A stretch of 64,000 nucleotides of DNA from assembly GCF_051859565.1 (NCBI RefSeq), contig NZ_JBHYFK010000007.1, forward strand, positions 62,001 through 126,000. Direction: 5' to 3'. The position numbers were made by a program, and so were the translations under genes. The DNA comes from Glycocaulis sp051859565. Lineage in GTDB: Bacteria > Pseudomonadota > Alphaproteobacteria > Caulobacterales > Maricaulaceae. Position 1 is the stretch's first letter. Every line of letters starts with the position of its first letter. The notes under the pieces are model-generated. The model made no database searches. It saw only the letters and a list, made by a program, of their open reading frames with translations, and was not told the origin of the DNA. This document shows positions 51,472 to 60,264 of the stretch, piece by piece.

Positions 51472-53447
51472 TCGCGCCGTTTACCGCGTTTGGCCGGACT
51501 GCCGGCAGGCGGCTCGTCATCCTCGTCCGGCTCCATATTCGCCAGCAGGTCTTTCCACCGCCAGCCGCCTTCCGGCCGGGCCTGTGTGGCCAGACGCTCG
51601 TCGCGCGGGCGCTCCCGGCTGCTGCCGTCCTCGTCGGCGTCGTCAAGAATCCGGTCGCGGGCTTCTAGCTGGACCTCGTCCTCCGCCGGAGCGGGCGACG
51701 GACGCGATGACCGCCGCCGGACGTTCAACGGATCGGGCACCTCATCGGGGGCGATGTCGATCGGCTTGCGTCCGCCAGCCACCGAGCCCATGCGCAGCAT
51801 GAAGTCTGACAGAAGCTCGTAATTATGCCGCACGCGCGCCTGGAACATGGCATCGATCTCGCGTGCGCTTTCAGAAGCGTCCTCGGCGGTCTGGTTAAGC
51901 TTGGCGAGCCCTTCCGACAGGGCGCGTTCCAGTTCGAGCGTTGCCCGGCGGGCGGCGGCGGGTGCGTCGTCAAAGCGCGAACGCATGTCGCGCAGCATCA
52001 GCTCCACATGGTCGGCCTGCTTGCGCGCGGCTTCCAGCGTGTCGGCAAGCTGCTTGCGGACGGTTTCACCCGCCTCCTCGGAGGCTTTTGCAGCCTTGTC
52101 GACGAGCAGTTCAGCCTCCCGCAGCCGCGCCTGGAAGGCTTCGTCAGACCGGCGGGCCGCTTCGAACCCGGCTTCGCTGACGCGTTCCAGTGCGGCCTCG
52201 GCGGCGCTCGCCTGCCCGGAGAAGCGTTCAGCGGACTCGGTGGCCGCTTCACGGGCTTCCCTGGCCGTCTCGGTCAGGCGCTTGAGAATGGCCTCATTGG
52301 CCTCGGCGGCAAGCCGGGTCTCGCTCTCAACGGTTTTCGACAGGGCGGAGGCGCGGGTAATGGCGTCATTGATAGCGCGCGTAAACACTGCGCCGCTTTC
52401 CTCGGCGGACTTGCGCAAAGTCTCTGCGCCCGAGCCTGCAGTCTTGGACAACGTGGCGAGTTCGGCCTTGTGGAAGTCCAGCGCGGCCGCAATCTTTTCC
52501 TGCTCCTTGCGCAGGGCTTCACTGGCCTCTGCCAGACGCTCGCGATGCTTGAGATAGGCCGCATCCAGACCATCGCCGCGGCTTTTTAGCGTCTCGGCTA
52601 GCTCGCGCATGCTGCTGGCGCGCTGCGCCAGTATCTCGGAGGCTTTCTCAGCGGACTTGATGGTTTCGTCACCGGCGCCGGAAAGGCGTTCCGCCCCAGC
52701 GCGCAAGGTGAGGGCGCCTTCATTGGCCTTCTCTTTCGCTAGCTCGGCCGCTGCCGCGACCATCTCGCCCTGTTCCTGAATGGCCGCAGCGATAAGCGAG
52801 GCTTTATCATCAAGGCTGTCGGCAATCTCGGCCAGCTTCTCTCGCTCGCCTTTAAGGGAGCGCATAAGCGACTCTACCCGTTCACGGGCCGCCTTCGACG
52901 TATCTTCTAGACTGTCGGCATGGTGGGTGATGACTTCCTCCATGGCGGCAAGGCGCGCCAGCGCGCTGTCCATGGCGGTATTTATGCGGCCGACCTGCAG
53001 GCTTACGGCATCGGCCATCTGGCGCACCTCGCCCTGCAGGGTGTCGGCGGGGGTGGAGAGCCGGGCAACCGCGCCTTCAACCGAACGGATTTGCGCGCTG
53101 GCGCGGGCAACCGTTCGTCCCAGAAGCCCGGAAAGCAGGAAAAGCAGGGCTGGGGCACCGGCGAAGATGGCAATACCCGCCAGCTGGGCAGGGCTTAGCG
53201 CCGCGAAATCATCAATCACGTAGCCATAGAGGTAGGCGCCCGCACCACCAAGCCATAGCGCGGCGCAGGCAGCCCCGGCGAACGCAATCCATCCGCCTCC
53301 ATTTGCCGCCTTCGCGGGCGCCACACTGATCGAAGCCGCGGTTCGCGGTGCTGGCACCTGACCCTCTGCCGGATCTTTCAGCACGGCCGGTGTCACCGGC
53401 TGTGCGGTTTTGGCGGATTTGGCAGCGGAGTTGTCGTCGGCAGGCAT
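51468..53447 (-). CDS. two-pass membrane protein with very long coiled coil, TipN-like
   Basis: 659 residues. Pro/Ala-rich head (1-50), membrane segments at 52-75 and 88-110, then about 430 residues of nearly continuous Ala/Glu/Lys/Arg-rich coiled coil (QVGRINTAMDSALARL through ELERALSEGLAKL). The acidic/basic tail includes GWRWKDLLANMEPDEDDE. The build, two N-terminal passes plus a large cytosolic coiled coil, matches the polar landmark TipN of Caulobacter and relatives. Identity is inferred from architecture and lineage; a simple structural coiled-coil protein is possible. Confidence 0.6.
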   Translation of the reverse strand: MPADDNSAAKSAKTAQPVTPAVLKDPAEGQVPAPRTAASISVAPAKAANGGGWIAFAGAACAALWLGGAGAYLYGYVIDDFAALSPAQLAGIAIFAGAPALLFLLSGLLGRTVARASAQIRSVEGAVARLSTPADTLQGEVRQMADAVSLQVGRINTAMDSALARLAAMEEVITHHADSLEDTSKAARERVESLMRSLKGEREKLAEIADSLDDKASLIAAAIQEQGEMVAAAAELAKEKANEGALTLRAGAERLSGAGDETIKSAEKASEILAQRASSMRELAETLKSRGDGLDAAYLKHRERLAEASEALRKEQEKIAAALDFHKAELATLSKTAGSGAETLRKSAEESGAVFTRAINDAITRASALSKTVESETRLAAEANEAILKRLTETAREAREAATESAERFSGQASAAEAALERVSEAGFEAARRSDEAFQARLREAELLVDKAAKASEEAGETVRKQLADTLEAARKQADHVELMLRDMRSRFDDAPAAARRATLELERALSEGLAKLNQTAEDASESAREIDAMFQARVRHNYELLSDFMLRMGSVAGGRKPIDIAPDEVPDPLNVRRRSSRPSPAPAEDEVQLEARDRILDDADEDGSSRERPRDERLATQARPEGGWRWKDLLANMEPDEDDEPPAGSPAKRGKRRD

Positions 53448-53530
53448 TATTCGCCTCGATCACAGCACAAGGGGCATGTCAGCACCAATGCCGACAGCAA
53501 AAGCTGGTTCTAGGGCGAGACGGAGAAAAA

Positions 53531-53842
53531 TTAAAGCCGCAAGACCGGCGCAGCCGGCACGGATGGCAGGCGGCCGGGCGCTGAAGCGCAGCCGGAGACG
53601 GGTTCAACCGGCCCATTGCGAACGACAAAAATCAGCTCGCCGTGGACGGTGCGCGTCTGTTCTACATACACTTCAGATGCAAGGAAGTGGACAGTGGCCG
53701 CGTCATCCATGAAACGGGCTTCCTCGAAGCTCTGCTGGCGAACCGCCGGAGTGCAGTCTTCCGCACGATCATAAGCGATGCCCACGAGTGCCAGCACGGC
53801 CCCCGCGATCCAGTGCAATATGTCGATTGCCACGCCTAACAT
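53531..53842 (-). CDS. small hypothetical protein
   Basis: 103 residues. A hydrophobic N-terminus (MLGVAIDILHWIAGAVLALVGIAYD) suggests a signal or anchor. The middle (FEEARFMDDAATVHFLASEVYVEQTRTVHGELIFVVRNG) looks like a real folded segment; the C-terminal 25 residues are Pro/Ala-rich. It fills the gap between the TipN-like gene and DUF418 gene on the same strand as the former. No family is recognised. Confidence 0.45.
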   Translation of the reverse strand: MLGVAIDILHWIAGAVLALVGIAYDRAEDCTPAVRQQSFEEARFMDDAATVHFLASEVYVEQTRTVHGELIFVVRNGPVEPVSGCASAPGRLPSVPAAPVLRL

Positions 53843-54021
53843 CGATTTTGTCCCTATCCCTGTGTCAGCTTATGAACCTGTGCCCGCGCCCGCTCAAGGA
53901 GATTTACCCGTTTTGGCCATGAAATCTTCGTAAGGTTGCCGGGTGGTTGCGGGTTTTCTGCTTGCATGGCGCGGCGGGCGGCCCGAAGTTGGCGTCGAAG
54001 CAGCGGGGAGAGCTTATCACC

Positions 54022-55230
54022 ATGAAATCGGCACCAGTCACTTTGACGGACCGTCATCAGAGTCTTGATGTGCTGCGTGGCATCGCTGTGCTGGGCATTC
54101 TCATGGTGAATATCCCGACCTTTTTCCTGTTGCCGGAAGCCTATCAGTACCCACCAGCTGACCCGGGATTTGACGTGGCCGGTGCGCAGGCCTGGCTGTT
54201 TGTTCACGTCTTCTTTGAGATGAAATTCATCACCATTTTCTCTGCCCTCTTCGGTGCAGGCATATTGCTGATGACCGGGGACGGGCCGGACTCTTCCGCG
54301 AAGGTTCACTATCGCCGCATGCTCTGGCTGCTCGCCTTCGGCATGGTGCACGCCTACGCGCTCTGGTTCGGGGACATTCTGGTCTCGTATGCCGTGTTCG
54401 GCATGATCGCGGTGATGTTCCGCAAGATGAGCGTGGGAAAGTTGGTCTTCTGGGGCTTGTTCTGGATCACGCTGACCGGATTGCTGATGGTGGGCATGTT
54501 TGCCGCCTTCATGATGTTACCCGAAGAGGTGGACCCCGCCTCGATCGGTATGGCGCAAAGCCCTGAGGCGGCCGCCAGCATCATTACAGCCTACCAGGAG
54601 GGCAGTGCGGGGCGCTGGGGCCACAACGCACTCATGGCCCTTATGGCGCAGCTGAGCGGGATAGCCATGTTTGGTGGCCGGGTGATCGGAGTGATGTTCC
54701 TGGGCATGGCGCTATTCAAGACCGGCTTTCTGATGGCGAAATGGGGTGTGACGAAATACGCCGTGGCCGCCATTGCGGGGCTCGCCATCGGCTTGCCGCT
54801 CGCCTGGTATGGCGGACAACACGCAGTTGCTGGCAATTTCGATCTGCGCGGCATGTGGGTTTACACAGCCACCAATTATGTCGCCAGCCTGCTGATGGCG
54901 TTCGGCTATGCCAGCTTGGTGATGCTCATCTGCAAGATTCCGGTGCTGGCACTGCTGCGCGCGCCTTTCGCCGCCGCCGGTCGGATGGCCTTTACCAATT
55001 ACCTAACCCAGACGATCACGCTGGTGATCCTGTCCACGGGCACGATTGGTCTGGGCCTCTATGGCACGTTGGGGCGCGAGGAGCTTATACCCATCGTGCT
55101 CATCATCTGGGTGGTACAGCTCGCCGTGTCGGTCATCTGGCTGCAGGTCTTCCGCTTCGGGCCGTTTGAATGGCTGTGGCGCTCGCTGACCTACTGGAAG
55201 CTGCAACCGATCATCAAACCCAAAGCATGA
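54022..55230 (+). CDS. DUF418 membrane protein
   Basis: 402 residues; ATG 54022 gives MKSAPVTLTDRHQSLDVLRGIAVLGILMVNI, the standard DUF418/acyltransferase-3-like start. About ten membrane segments with MKFITIFSALFGAGILLM and PFAAAGRMAFTNYLTQT, and the closing FRFGPFEWLWRSLTYWKLQPI signature of DUF418. Function unknown; perhaps membrane-lipid or wall modification. Overlaps the next gene by 4 bp. Confidence 0.88.
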   Translation: MKSAPVTLTDRHQSLDVLRGIAVLGILMVNIPTFFLLPEAYQYPPADPGFDVAGAQAWLFVHVFFEMKFITIFSALFGAGILLMTGDGPDSSAKVHYRRMLWLLAFGMVHAYALWFGDILVSYAVFGMIAVMFRKMSVGKLVFWGLFWITLTGLLMVGMFAAFMMLPEEVDPASIGMAQSPEAAASIITAYQEGSAGRWGHNALMALMAQLSGIAMFGGRVIGVMFLGMALFKTGFLMAKWGVTKYAVAAIAGLAIGLPLAWYGGQHAVAGNFDLRGMWVYTATNYVASLLMAFGYASLVMLICKIPVLALLRAPFAAAGRMAFTNYLTQTITLVILSTGTIGLGLYGTLGREELIPIVLIIWVVQLAVSVIWLQVFRFGPFEWLWRSLTYWKLQPIIKPKA

Positions 55231-55631
55231 GCGCGGTAAAGGCGGGAGACGCGTTCGCGGTCTACGGCCTGCTACGCAAGGGTGCGTCGGGATTTGCGCA
55301 GTTCGGGCTGGAGCGCGCGTTCCGCCCGCTTGGTCCCTGCCGCATTCCCGGCGTGATCCACGATCTGGGCGGGTATCCGGGGCTTGTGGATGGAGAGGGC
55401 GCGGTTATTGGCGAGCTGTTTGAAGTCGCCGACCCGTCAGTGATCGCCCGGCTCGACGCGTTCGAGGACTATTATCCGCAAGCGCCCGACCGCTCGCGCT
55501 ATCTGCGCCGCCAGATCACGCTTCTGACCCCGGCGCGCAAGGCATGGGTCTATCTCTGGAACCTGCCAGTGACAGGATTTGCACGCGTGGAGAGTGGCGA
55601 CTGGCTGGAATGGGTGGCCAGCAAGGCCTGA
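55227..55631 (+). CDS. gamma-glutamylcyclotransferase-fold protein (AIG2-like)
   Basis: 134 residues. FAVYGLLRKGASGFAQFGLE is the YGxL.xG loop, GVIHDLGGYPGLVDGEGAVIGELFEV the core strands and RLDAFEDYYPQAPDRSRYLRRQITL holds the catalytic-Glu region of GGCT proteins. ATG overlaps the DUF418 stop (ATGA), so translation is coupled. Substrate unknown. Confidence 0.85.
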   Translation: MSAVKAGDAFAVYGLLRKGASGFAQFGLERAFRPLGPCRIPGVIHDLGGYPGLVDGEGAVIGELFEVADPSVIARLDAFEDYYPQAPDRSRYLRRQITLLTPARKAWVYLWNLPVTGFARVESGDWLEWVASKA

Positions 55632-55659
55632 TCGCTCCGACCTGTTCCTGAAGCCCGGC

Positions 55660-56667
55660 CTATTCCTGAAGATAGCCGCTACGCACATCCACGCTGGAGC
55701 GCTTGCCGACATGGGTGACGCAATTCTCCAGCCATTCCTTCGCCGCCTGCCGCCCTGCGTCACGAAGGCCGGTCAGGAAGCGCCAGCTTGTGTCGTACTT
55801 GCTGGCGGCTGAATAGTCTTTGAGCGCTTCATCGGCGCGGATGGCGTGAATGTGCAGATTGCGCAGGCGGGCCTTTTCCGCGTCTTTGAGTAGATCATCC
55901 TCGATCAGCCGCTTGACGAAGGCGACTGCGCGCAATTCGGCCATTAGCGAGGCGTTGAACGTGATCTCGTTGACCCGGTTCATGATGTCGTCGGCCGATT
56001 TGGGCGTTCCGGGCCGTTTGAGCGGATTGATATGCACGATCAGCAGATCACCCGGCGTGTCCGCATAGAATAGTGGCCAAAGCGCCGGATTGCCCGTAAA
56101 GCCGCCATCCCAGTAAGGCTCACCGTCAATCTCCACGGCCTGACGGATGAAGGGCAGGCAGGCCGACGCCAGCACGGCATCGGTGCTAATGCGCTCGCCG
56201 GTAAAGACTTCGGCGCGCCCCGTCGTCACGCAGGTCGCGGTCACGAACAGGGCAATCTGGCCCTGCGCGCGCAGCCGTTCAAAGTCGATCTGCGCGTCCA
56301 GAATTTCCTTCAGCGGATCGAGATTGTACGGGTTGAGATCGTAGGGGCTGGTCAGGCGCGAGAAGGCATCGAAGAACGGCATCAGCTTCAGGAACGCCCC
56401 GCCCGGAACCATTGGCCGGAAGGCCGCGCCGCGCCGGGACACCTCGTGCCAGAAGCTCTCAAGGCTTTCGCGGGCACCGTCCGCGCCGCCATCCAGCCAG
56501 CCATGAGCGAGCGCAACGGCGTTCATGGCGCCAGCGCTGGTAGCCGTTATAGCTTGTGGGGTTATGCGGCCATCTTCCAGCAGGGCATCAAGCACGCCCC
56601 AGGTGTAGGCGCCATGCGAACCGCCGCCCTGCAGGGCCAGCGAGACCGCTCTGGCGCGCGCGGCCAT
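55660..56667 (-). CDS. patatin-like phospholipase
   Basis: 335 residues. Oxyanion loop LALQGGGSHGAYTWGVL, nucleophile in ITATSAGAMNAVALAHG, and catalytic Asp in YWDGGFTGNP form the Ser-Asp dyad. Starts at the last base of bdhA, a pairing seen in alphaproteobacteria that store polyhydroxybutyrate, so it may release or process storage lipid, but phospholipase activity is equally possible. Confidence 0.9.
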   Translation of the reverse strand: MAARARAVSLALQGGGSHGAYTWGVLDALLEDGRITPQAITATSAGAMNAVALAHGWLDGGADGARESLESFWHEVSRRGAAFRPMVPGGAFLKLMPFFDAFSRLTSPYDLNPYNLDPLKEILDAQIDFERLRAQGQIALFVTATCVTTGRAEVFTGERISTDAVLASACLPFIRQAVEIDGEPYWDGGFTGNPALWPLFYADTPGDLLIVHINPLKRPGTPKSADDIMNRVNEITFNASLMAELRAVAFVKRLIEDDLLKDAEKARLRNLHIHAIRADEALKDYSAASKYDTSWRFLTGLRDAGRQAAKEWLENCVTHVGKRSSVDVRSGYLQE

Positions 56668-57467
56668 CAGGCCGCCACCCAGCCGCCCTCGACAGGGAAG
56701 GCCGCACCATTGGCCGAGGCGCCGGAGTCCGACACCAGATAGAGCAAGAGGCCGGTCAGGTGATCGTATTCAACGAACTTCTTCGTCGGCTGCGCGCTCA
56801 GCATCACGTCGCGCACTACTTCTTCCTCGGAGATGCCGCGCGCCTTTGCCGTGTCGGCGATCTGGCTTTCCACAAGCGGGGTACGCACATAGCCGGGGCA
56901 GATGGCGTTGCAGGTAATGCCCGCTTCAGCCACTTCCAGCGCAACCGTTTTGGTCAGGCCCAGCACTCCATGCTTGGCGGCCACATAAGCCGACTTGTAG
57001 GGCGAGGCGACAAGCCCGTGCGCGGAGGCGATGTTCACAATCCGCCCGCGCCCGGCCTTTTTCATCACTGGTACGGCGTGGCGGATGGTGTGGAAGCAGG
57101 AGGTCAGGTTAATCGCGACGATCGCGTCCCATTTCTCCGGGGCAAGCTCTTCAACCGCAGCGACCTGCTGGATGCCCGCATTGTTGACGAGAATGTCGAG
57201 CCGGCCAAAGGTTTTCACCGTGTCGGCGATCAGCTCCTTGATCTCGCCGGCGTCCAGCATGTTGGCGCCGTTATAGGCCGCCTTCACGCCGAACTCGGTC
57301 TCGAGGGACTTGCGGGTCTTCTCGATATCGCCGGCATCGCCCAGCCCGTTGAGCATGATGTTGGCGCCATTCGCCGCCAGCGCATGCGCCAGCGCGAGGC
57401 CGATGCCGGAGGTCGAGCCGGTAATGACCGCAACCTGGCCGCTCAAGTCGGTCTTCAGACCGCCCAT
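56667..57467 (-). CDS. bdhA: 3-hydroxybutyrate dehydrogenase (SDR)
   Basis: 266 residues. NAD-binding TGSTSGIGLALAHALA, NNAGIQQVA, catalytic Ser in IASAHGLVASPYKSAYVAAKHG with Tyr and Lys, and NAICPGYVRTPLVESQIADTAKARGI, typical of D-3-hydroxybutyrate dehydrogenases. Oxidises hydroxybutyrate to acetoacetate in PHB use. Followed by the patatin-like gene with one shared base. Confidence 0.93.
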   Translation of the reverse strand: MGGLKTDLSGQVAVITGSTSGIGLALAHALAANGANIMLNGLGDAGDIEKTRKSLETEFGVKAAYNGANMLDAGEIKELIADTVKTFGRLDILVNNAGIQQVAAVEELAPEKWDAIVAINLTSCFHTIRHAVPVMKKAGRGRIVNIASAHGLVASPYKSAYVAAKHGVLGLTKTVALEVAEAGITCNAICPGYVRTPLVESQIADTAKARGISEEEVVRDVMLSAQPTKKFVEYDHLTGLLLYLVSDSGASANGAAFPVEGGWVAA

Positions 57468-57560
57468 GACTGTCTCCTCGGCCTTGTTGGCCTGTGTCGG
57501 GATTTGTTGCGGTGCAGAAGACGGTTTGCGCCGGTTTTGTCAAGACCTGAGGCGTAGGCT

Positions 57561-58343
57561 TCAGCCCTTCTTCGAGAGCGGCTGAGGGCGGGTGAACAGG
57601 AGCCGGTCTGGATTCGAACCGGCCTTGTCGAGCTTGTAACCCTCAACATTGAAGCGGGAAAGCTGGGCTGGATCCTCAATCCGGTTCTCGATGATCCAGC
57701 GGGCCATCATGCCGCGTGCCTTCTTGGCGTAGACCATCAACGCGCGTAGCTGGCCGTCCTTCTCTTCCTTGAAATCAACCGTGATGACCCGCGCCTTCAT
57801 TGTCGCCAGACGGGCGGCCTTGGCATATTCGTTGGACGCCAGGTTGACGATCACGGGATGGGCATGACCCTCCAGCGTGCGGGTGAGTTCTTGCGCGATA
57901 TCGTCACCCCAGAAATCATAGAGGTTCGCGCCCTTTTTCGTTTTCAGGCGCGTGCCCATTTCGAGCCGGTAGGGCTGGATGGCGTCCAGCGGGCGCAGGC
58001 TCCCGTACAGCCCGGAGAGAATGCGCAAATGGTCCTGCGCCCATTGCAGATCGTCCTTGGACAGGCTCGCCGCATCCAGCCCGCGATAAACCTCGCCTGC
58101 GAAGGCCAGGGCGGCGGCTTTGCCATCGTGGCCCTCAGGGTCGAACGCCTTGAAGCGCTCCACATTAAGCGCAGCGAGATCATCGGAAATGTGCATGAGC
58201 TGGCGCAGCTGGGTGCGCGACAGCTTCGCTGTGGTCTTTGACAGTTCTGCCGTGCGCGTCAGGAGGGCAGGCTGACTGGTCTCCAGCTCCGGGCGGGCCG
58301 GTTCGAAATCGAGCTGTTTGGCCGGGGAGAGAAGGATCAGCAT
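57561..58343 (-). CDS. yaaA: YaaA-family peroxide-stress protein
   Basis: 260 residues. MLILLSPAKQLDF start, LSGLYGSLRPLDAIQPYRLEMG core, NLYDFWGD and NLASNEYAKA, then KARGMMARWIIENRI and YKLDKAGSNPDRLLFTR are the conserved DUF328 landmarks. In E. coli the protein lowers free iron during peroxide stress and binds DNA. Stands alone between bdhA and the FAD dehydrogenase. Confidence 0.93.
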   Translation of the reverse strand: MLILLSPAKQLDFEPARPELETSQPALLTRTAELSKTTAKLSRTQLRQLMHISDDLAALNVERFKAFDPEGHDGKAAALAFAGEVYRGLDAASLSKDDLQWAQDHLRILSGLYGSLRPLDAIQPYRLEMGTRLKTKKGANLYDFWGDDIAQELTRTLEGHAHPVIVNLASNEYAKAARLATMKARVITVDFKEEKDGQLRALMVYAKKARGMMARWIIENRIEDPAQLSRFNVEGYKLDKAGSNPDRLLFTRPQPLSKKG

Positions 58344-58434
58344 GGAAATTTGGTCTCGCCTGCAACGGTAGTGGTGGTTTCTATCGAAATAGGGGTGTTC
58401 ACCGGAAATGCCAATGGCAGGTGCCCGGCGGATT

Positions 58435-59844
58435 TCAGGCCAGCCCCGTCAGGATGCGCGGGTTCATGATATTGTTCGGGTCCAGCGCCGCCTTGATCGT
58501 CCGCATCAGCTCCACCTCTACCGGCTTGCGGGCTTTTAGCTCTGCCTGTTTGAGAATGCCGATACCGTGCTCTGCCGAGATTGATCCGTGATGCTTGTCT
58601 ACCAGATCATAGATGAGCCGCGTGGCGGGTGCCGCGCGCGCGATGAAGTCCTCTCCGGCCCCCGGCTCCCGGGCGGCCAGATTGAAATGCACATTGCCAT
58701 CGCCGACATGGCCGAACGCGATCACGCGAGAGCCGTCAACCAGCGCTTCGGCCTGCTGGGTTGCCTCGCGCATGAAGGCGGCCATGCGCGATACCGGCAC
58801 CGACACATCGTGCTTGGCGGCCTTGCCATGGGCGCGCTCGCCTTCCGGTACGTTTTCACGCAAGGCCCAGAACTTCGCGGCCTGCGCGTCCGACTGCGCC
58901 AAAGCGGCGTCCGACACCAGCCCGGCCTCGAACGCGCTTTCCAGCGCGGTCTCCATCAGAATGCCGGCGCGTTCTTCCTCCGCGCTCGACAGCTCGATCA
59001 GCACCATCCAGTCCGGATTGCCTTCCAGGGGCGAGCGGGCGCCGGGCACGTGCTGGCAGACCAGCTCCATCGCGAAGCCGGAGATCAGCTCGAACGCGCT
59101 GACCGCGCCGCCTGTCCTGTCCTTGAGATGGCCGAGCAGGCTCACTGCCGCTTCGGGATCGGGTACGGCCGCGATCGCGACACTCACTGATGCCGGGCGC
59201 GGGAATAGCTTCAGCGTGGCCGCGGTGACGAGGCCGAGCGTGCCTTCCGCGCCGATGAAAAGCTGTTTGAGATCATAGCCGGTGTTGTCCTTGCGCAGGC
59301 CTGAGAGCCCGCTCAGCACCCGGCCATCGGGCAGCACCGCCTCCAGTCCCAGAACCAGCTCGCGCATCATGCCATAGCGCAGCACCTGCACGCCGCCCGC
59401 ATTGGTGGAGATCAGTCCGCCAATCATGGCGGAGCCTTGCGCGCCGAGGCTCAAGGGGAAGAGCTTGCCCGCATCCCGTGCAGCCTCCTGCACGGTTTGC
59501 AGCACCACCCCGGCCTCCACGGTCATCGACTCATTGGCCGTGTCGATTTCGCGGATGGCATTCATCCGCTTCATCGAGATTACAACCTCATTGGCTGGCG
59601 TAGAGGCGCCCACCAGCCCGGTAATGCCGCCCTGGGGCATGACTGCGATGCGCGCATCATTACAGGCGGCCAGCATCTGAGCGGCCTCCTGCGTGCTGGC
59701 CGGTTTCAGGACCAGCGGCGTCCCGCCCGCATAGCGTCCGCGCCAGTCGCGCGCATGGCTTTCCAGCTCCGCCGGATCAACGGACCAGGATTTAGGATCC
59801 AGCGAGGCGGTCAGCGATGCGAGGGCAGGGGGCAGGGCGTTCAT
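58435..59844 (-). CDS. FAD-linked 2-hydroxyacid dehydrogenase
   Basis: 469 residues. PCMH-type FAD domain with PLVLKPASTQEAAQMLAACN, MPQGGITGLVGAS and GGLISTNAGGVQVLRYGMMRE. The C-terminal FAD-oxidase domain has FGHVGDGNVHFN and ISAEHGIGILKQAEL, with the metal-binding His/Glu residues. Closest in look to D-2-hydroxyglutarate or D-lactate dehydrogenase; the substrate cannot be fixed from sequence. Membership in the GlcD family is clear. Confidence 0.9.
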   Translation of the reverse strand: MNALPPALASLTASLDPKSWSVDPAELESHARDWRGRYAGGTPLVLKPASTQEAAQMLAACNDARIAVMPQGGITGLVGASTPANEVVISMKRMNAIREIDTANESMTVEAGVVLQTVQEAARDAGKLFPLSLGAQGSAMIGGLISTNAGGVQVLRYGMMRELVLGLEAVLPDGRVLSGLSGLRKDNTGYDLKQLFIGAEGTLGLVTAATLKLFPRPASVSVAIAAVPDPEAAVSLLGHLKDRTGGAVSAFELISGFAMELVCQHVPGARSPLEGNPDWMVLIELSSAEEERAGILMETALESAFEAGLVSDAALAQSDAQAAKFWALRENVPEGERAHGKAAKHDVSVPVSRMAAFMREATQQAEALVDGSRVIAFGHVGDGNVHFNLAAREPGAGEDFIARAAPATRLIYDLVDKHHGSISAEHGIGILKQAELKARKPVEVELMRTIKAALDPNNIMNPRILTGLA

Positions 59845-59853
59845 GGCGGGAAG

Positions 59854-60234
59854 CTAGTCCTCCAGTTCGACAGGCAGGCGGGACATGATTGCGGTCAGTT
59901 TCAGGCCGGGTGCGCGATCCATGCGGCCTTCGAGATGGTATAGCTCACCATCCACCCGGCCGTCATAAACCACGCTGAAACGCTCCACATCCCCTACGAC
60001 TGATACAGTCTCTGGCCTGTGACGGACGAACAGCATGCGCGCGACCGGGCCATCGGGCCCCTCTTCCAGATAGCCGTCATAGTAATAGCTGCTATCGCCG
60101 CCCGTCGCGCGGCCATTGCGCACGGTCACGACCCCGCCGGACTGGTCCAGCGGGCTGCGGAAGCGCACGACATAGACGCCGTCGGGTATCCATCGCGAGC
60201 GCGGGAAGTGAGGTTTTGTTGTCTGGGTGTCCAT
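59854..60234 (-). CDS. GrlR-like small beta-barrel protein
   Basis: 126 residues from ATG 60234; a GTG at 60261, close to the previous gene's stop, is another option. DGVYVVRFRS, GGVVTVRNGRATGGDSSYYYDGYLEE and VVYDGRVDGELYHLEGR make up an eight-stranded lipocalin-like fold seen in GrlR-type proteins. GrlR in enteropathogens represses type III secretion, but no such system is here, so a different role is likely. Confidence 0.65.
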   Translation of the reverse strand: MDTQTTKPHFPRSRWIPDGVYVVRFRSPLDQSGGVVTVRNGRATGGDSSYYYDGYLEEGPDGPVARMLFVRHRPETVSVVGDVERFSVVYDGRVDGELYHLEGRMDRAPGLKLTAIMSRLPVELED

Positions 60235-60264
60235 GTTGGATTCGCCTGCTGACGGGTTCACTCT

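Noticed and set aside
57595..57630. GGATTCGAACC-like tRNA T-loop sequence
   Set aside because: It lies inside yaaA and has no cloverleaf around it.
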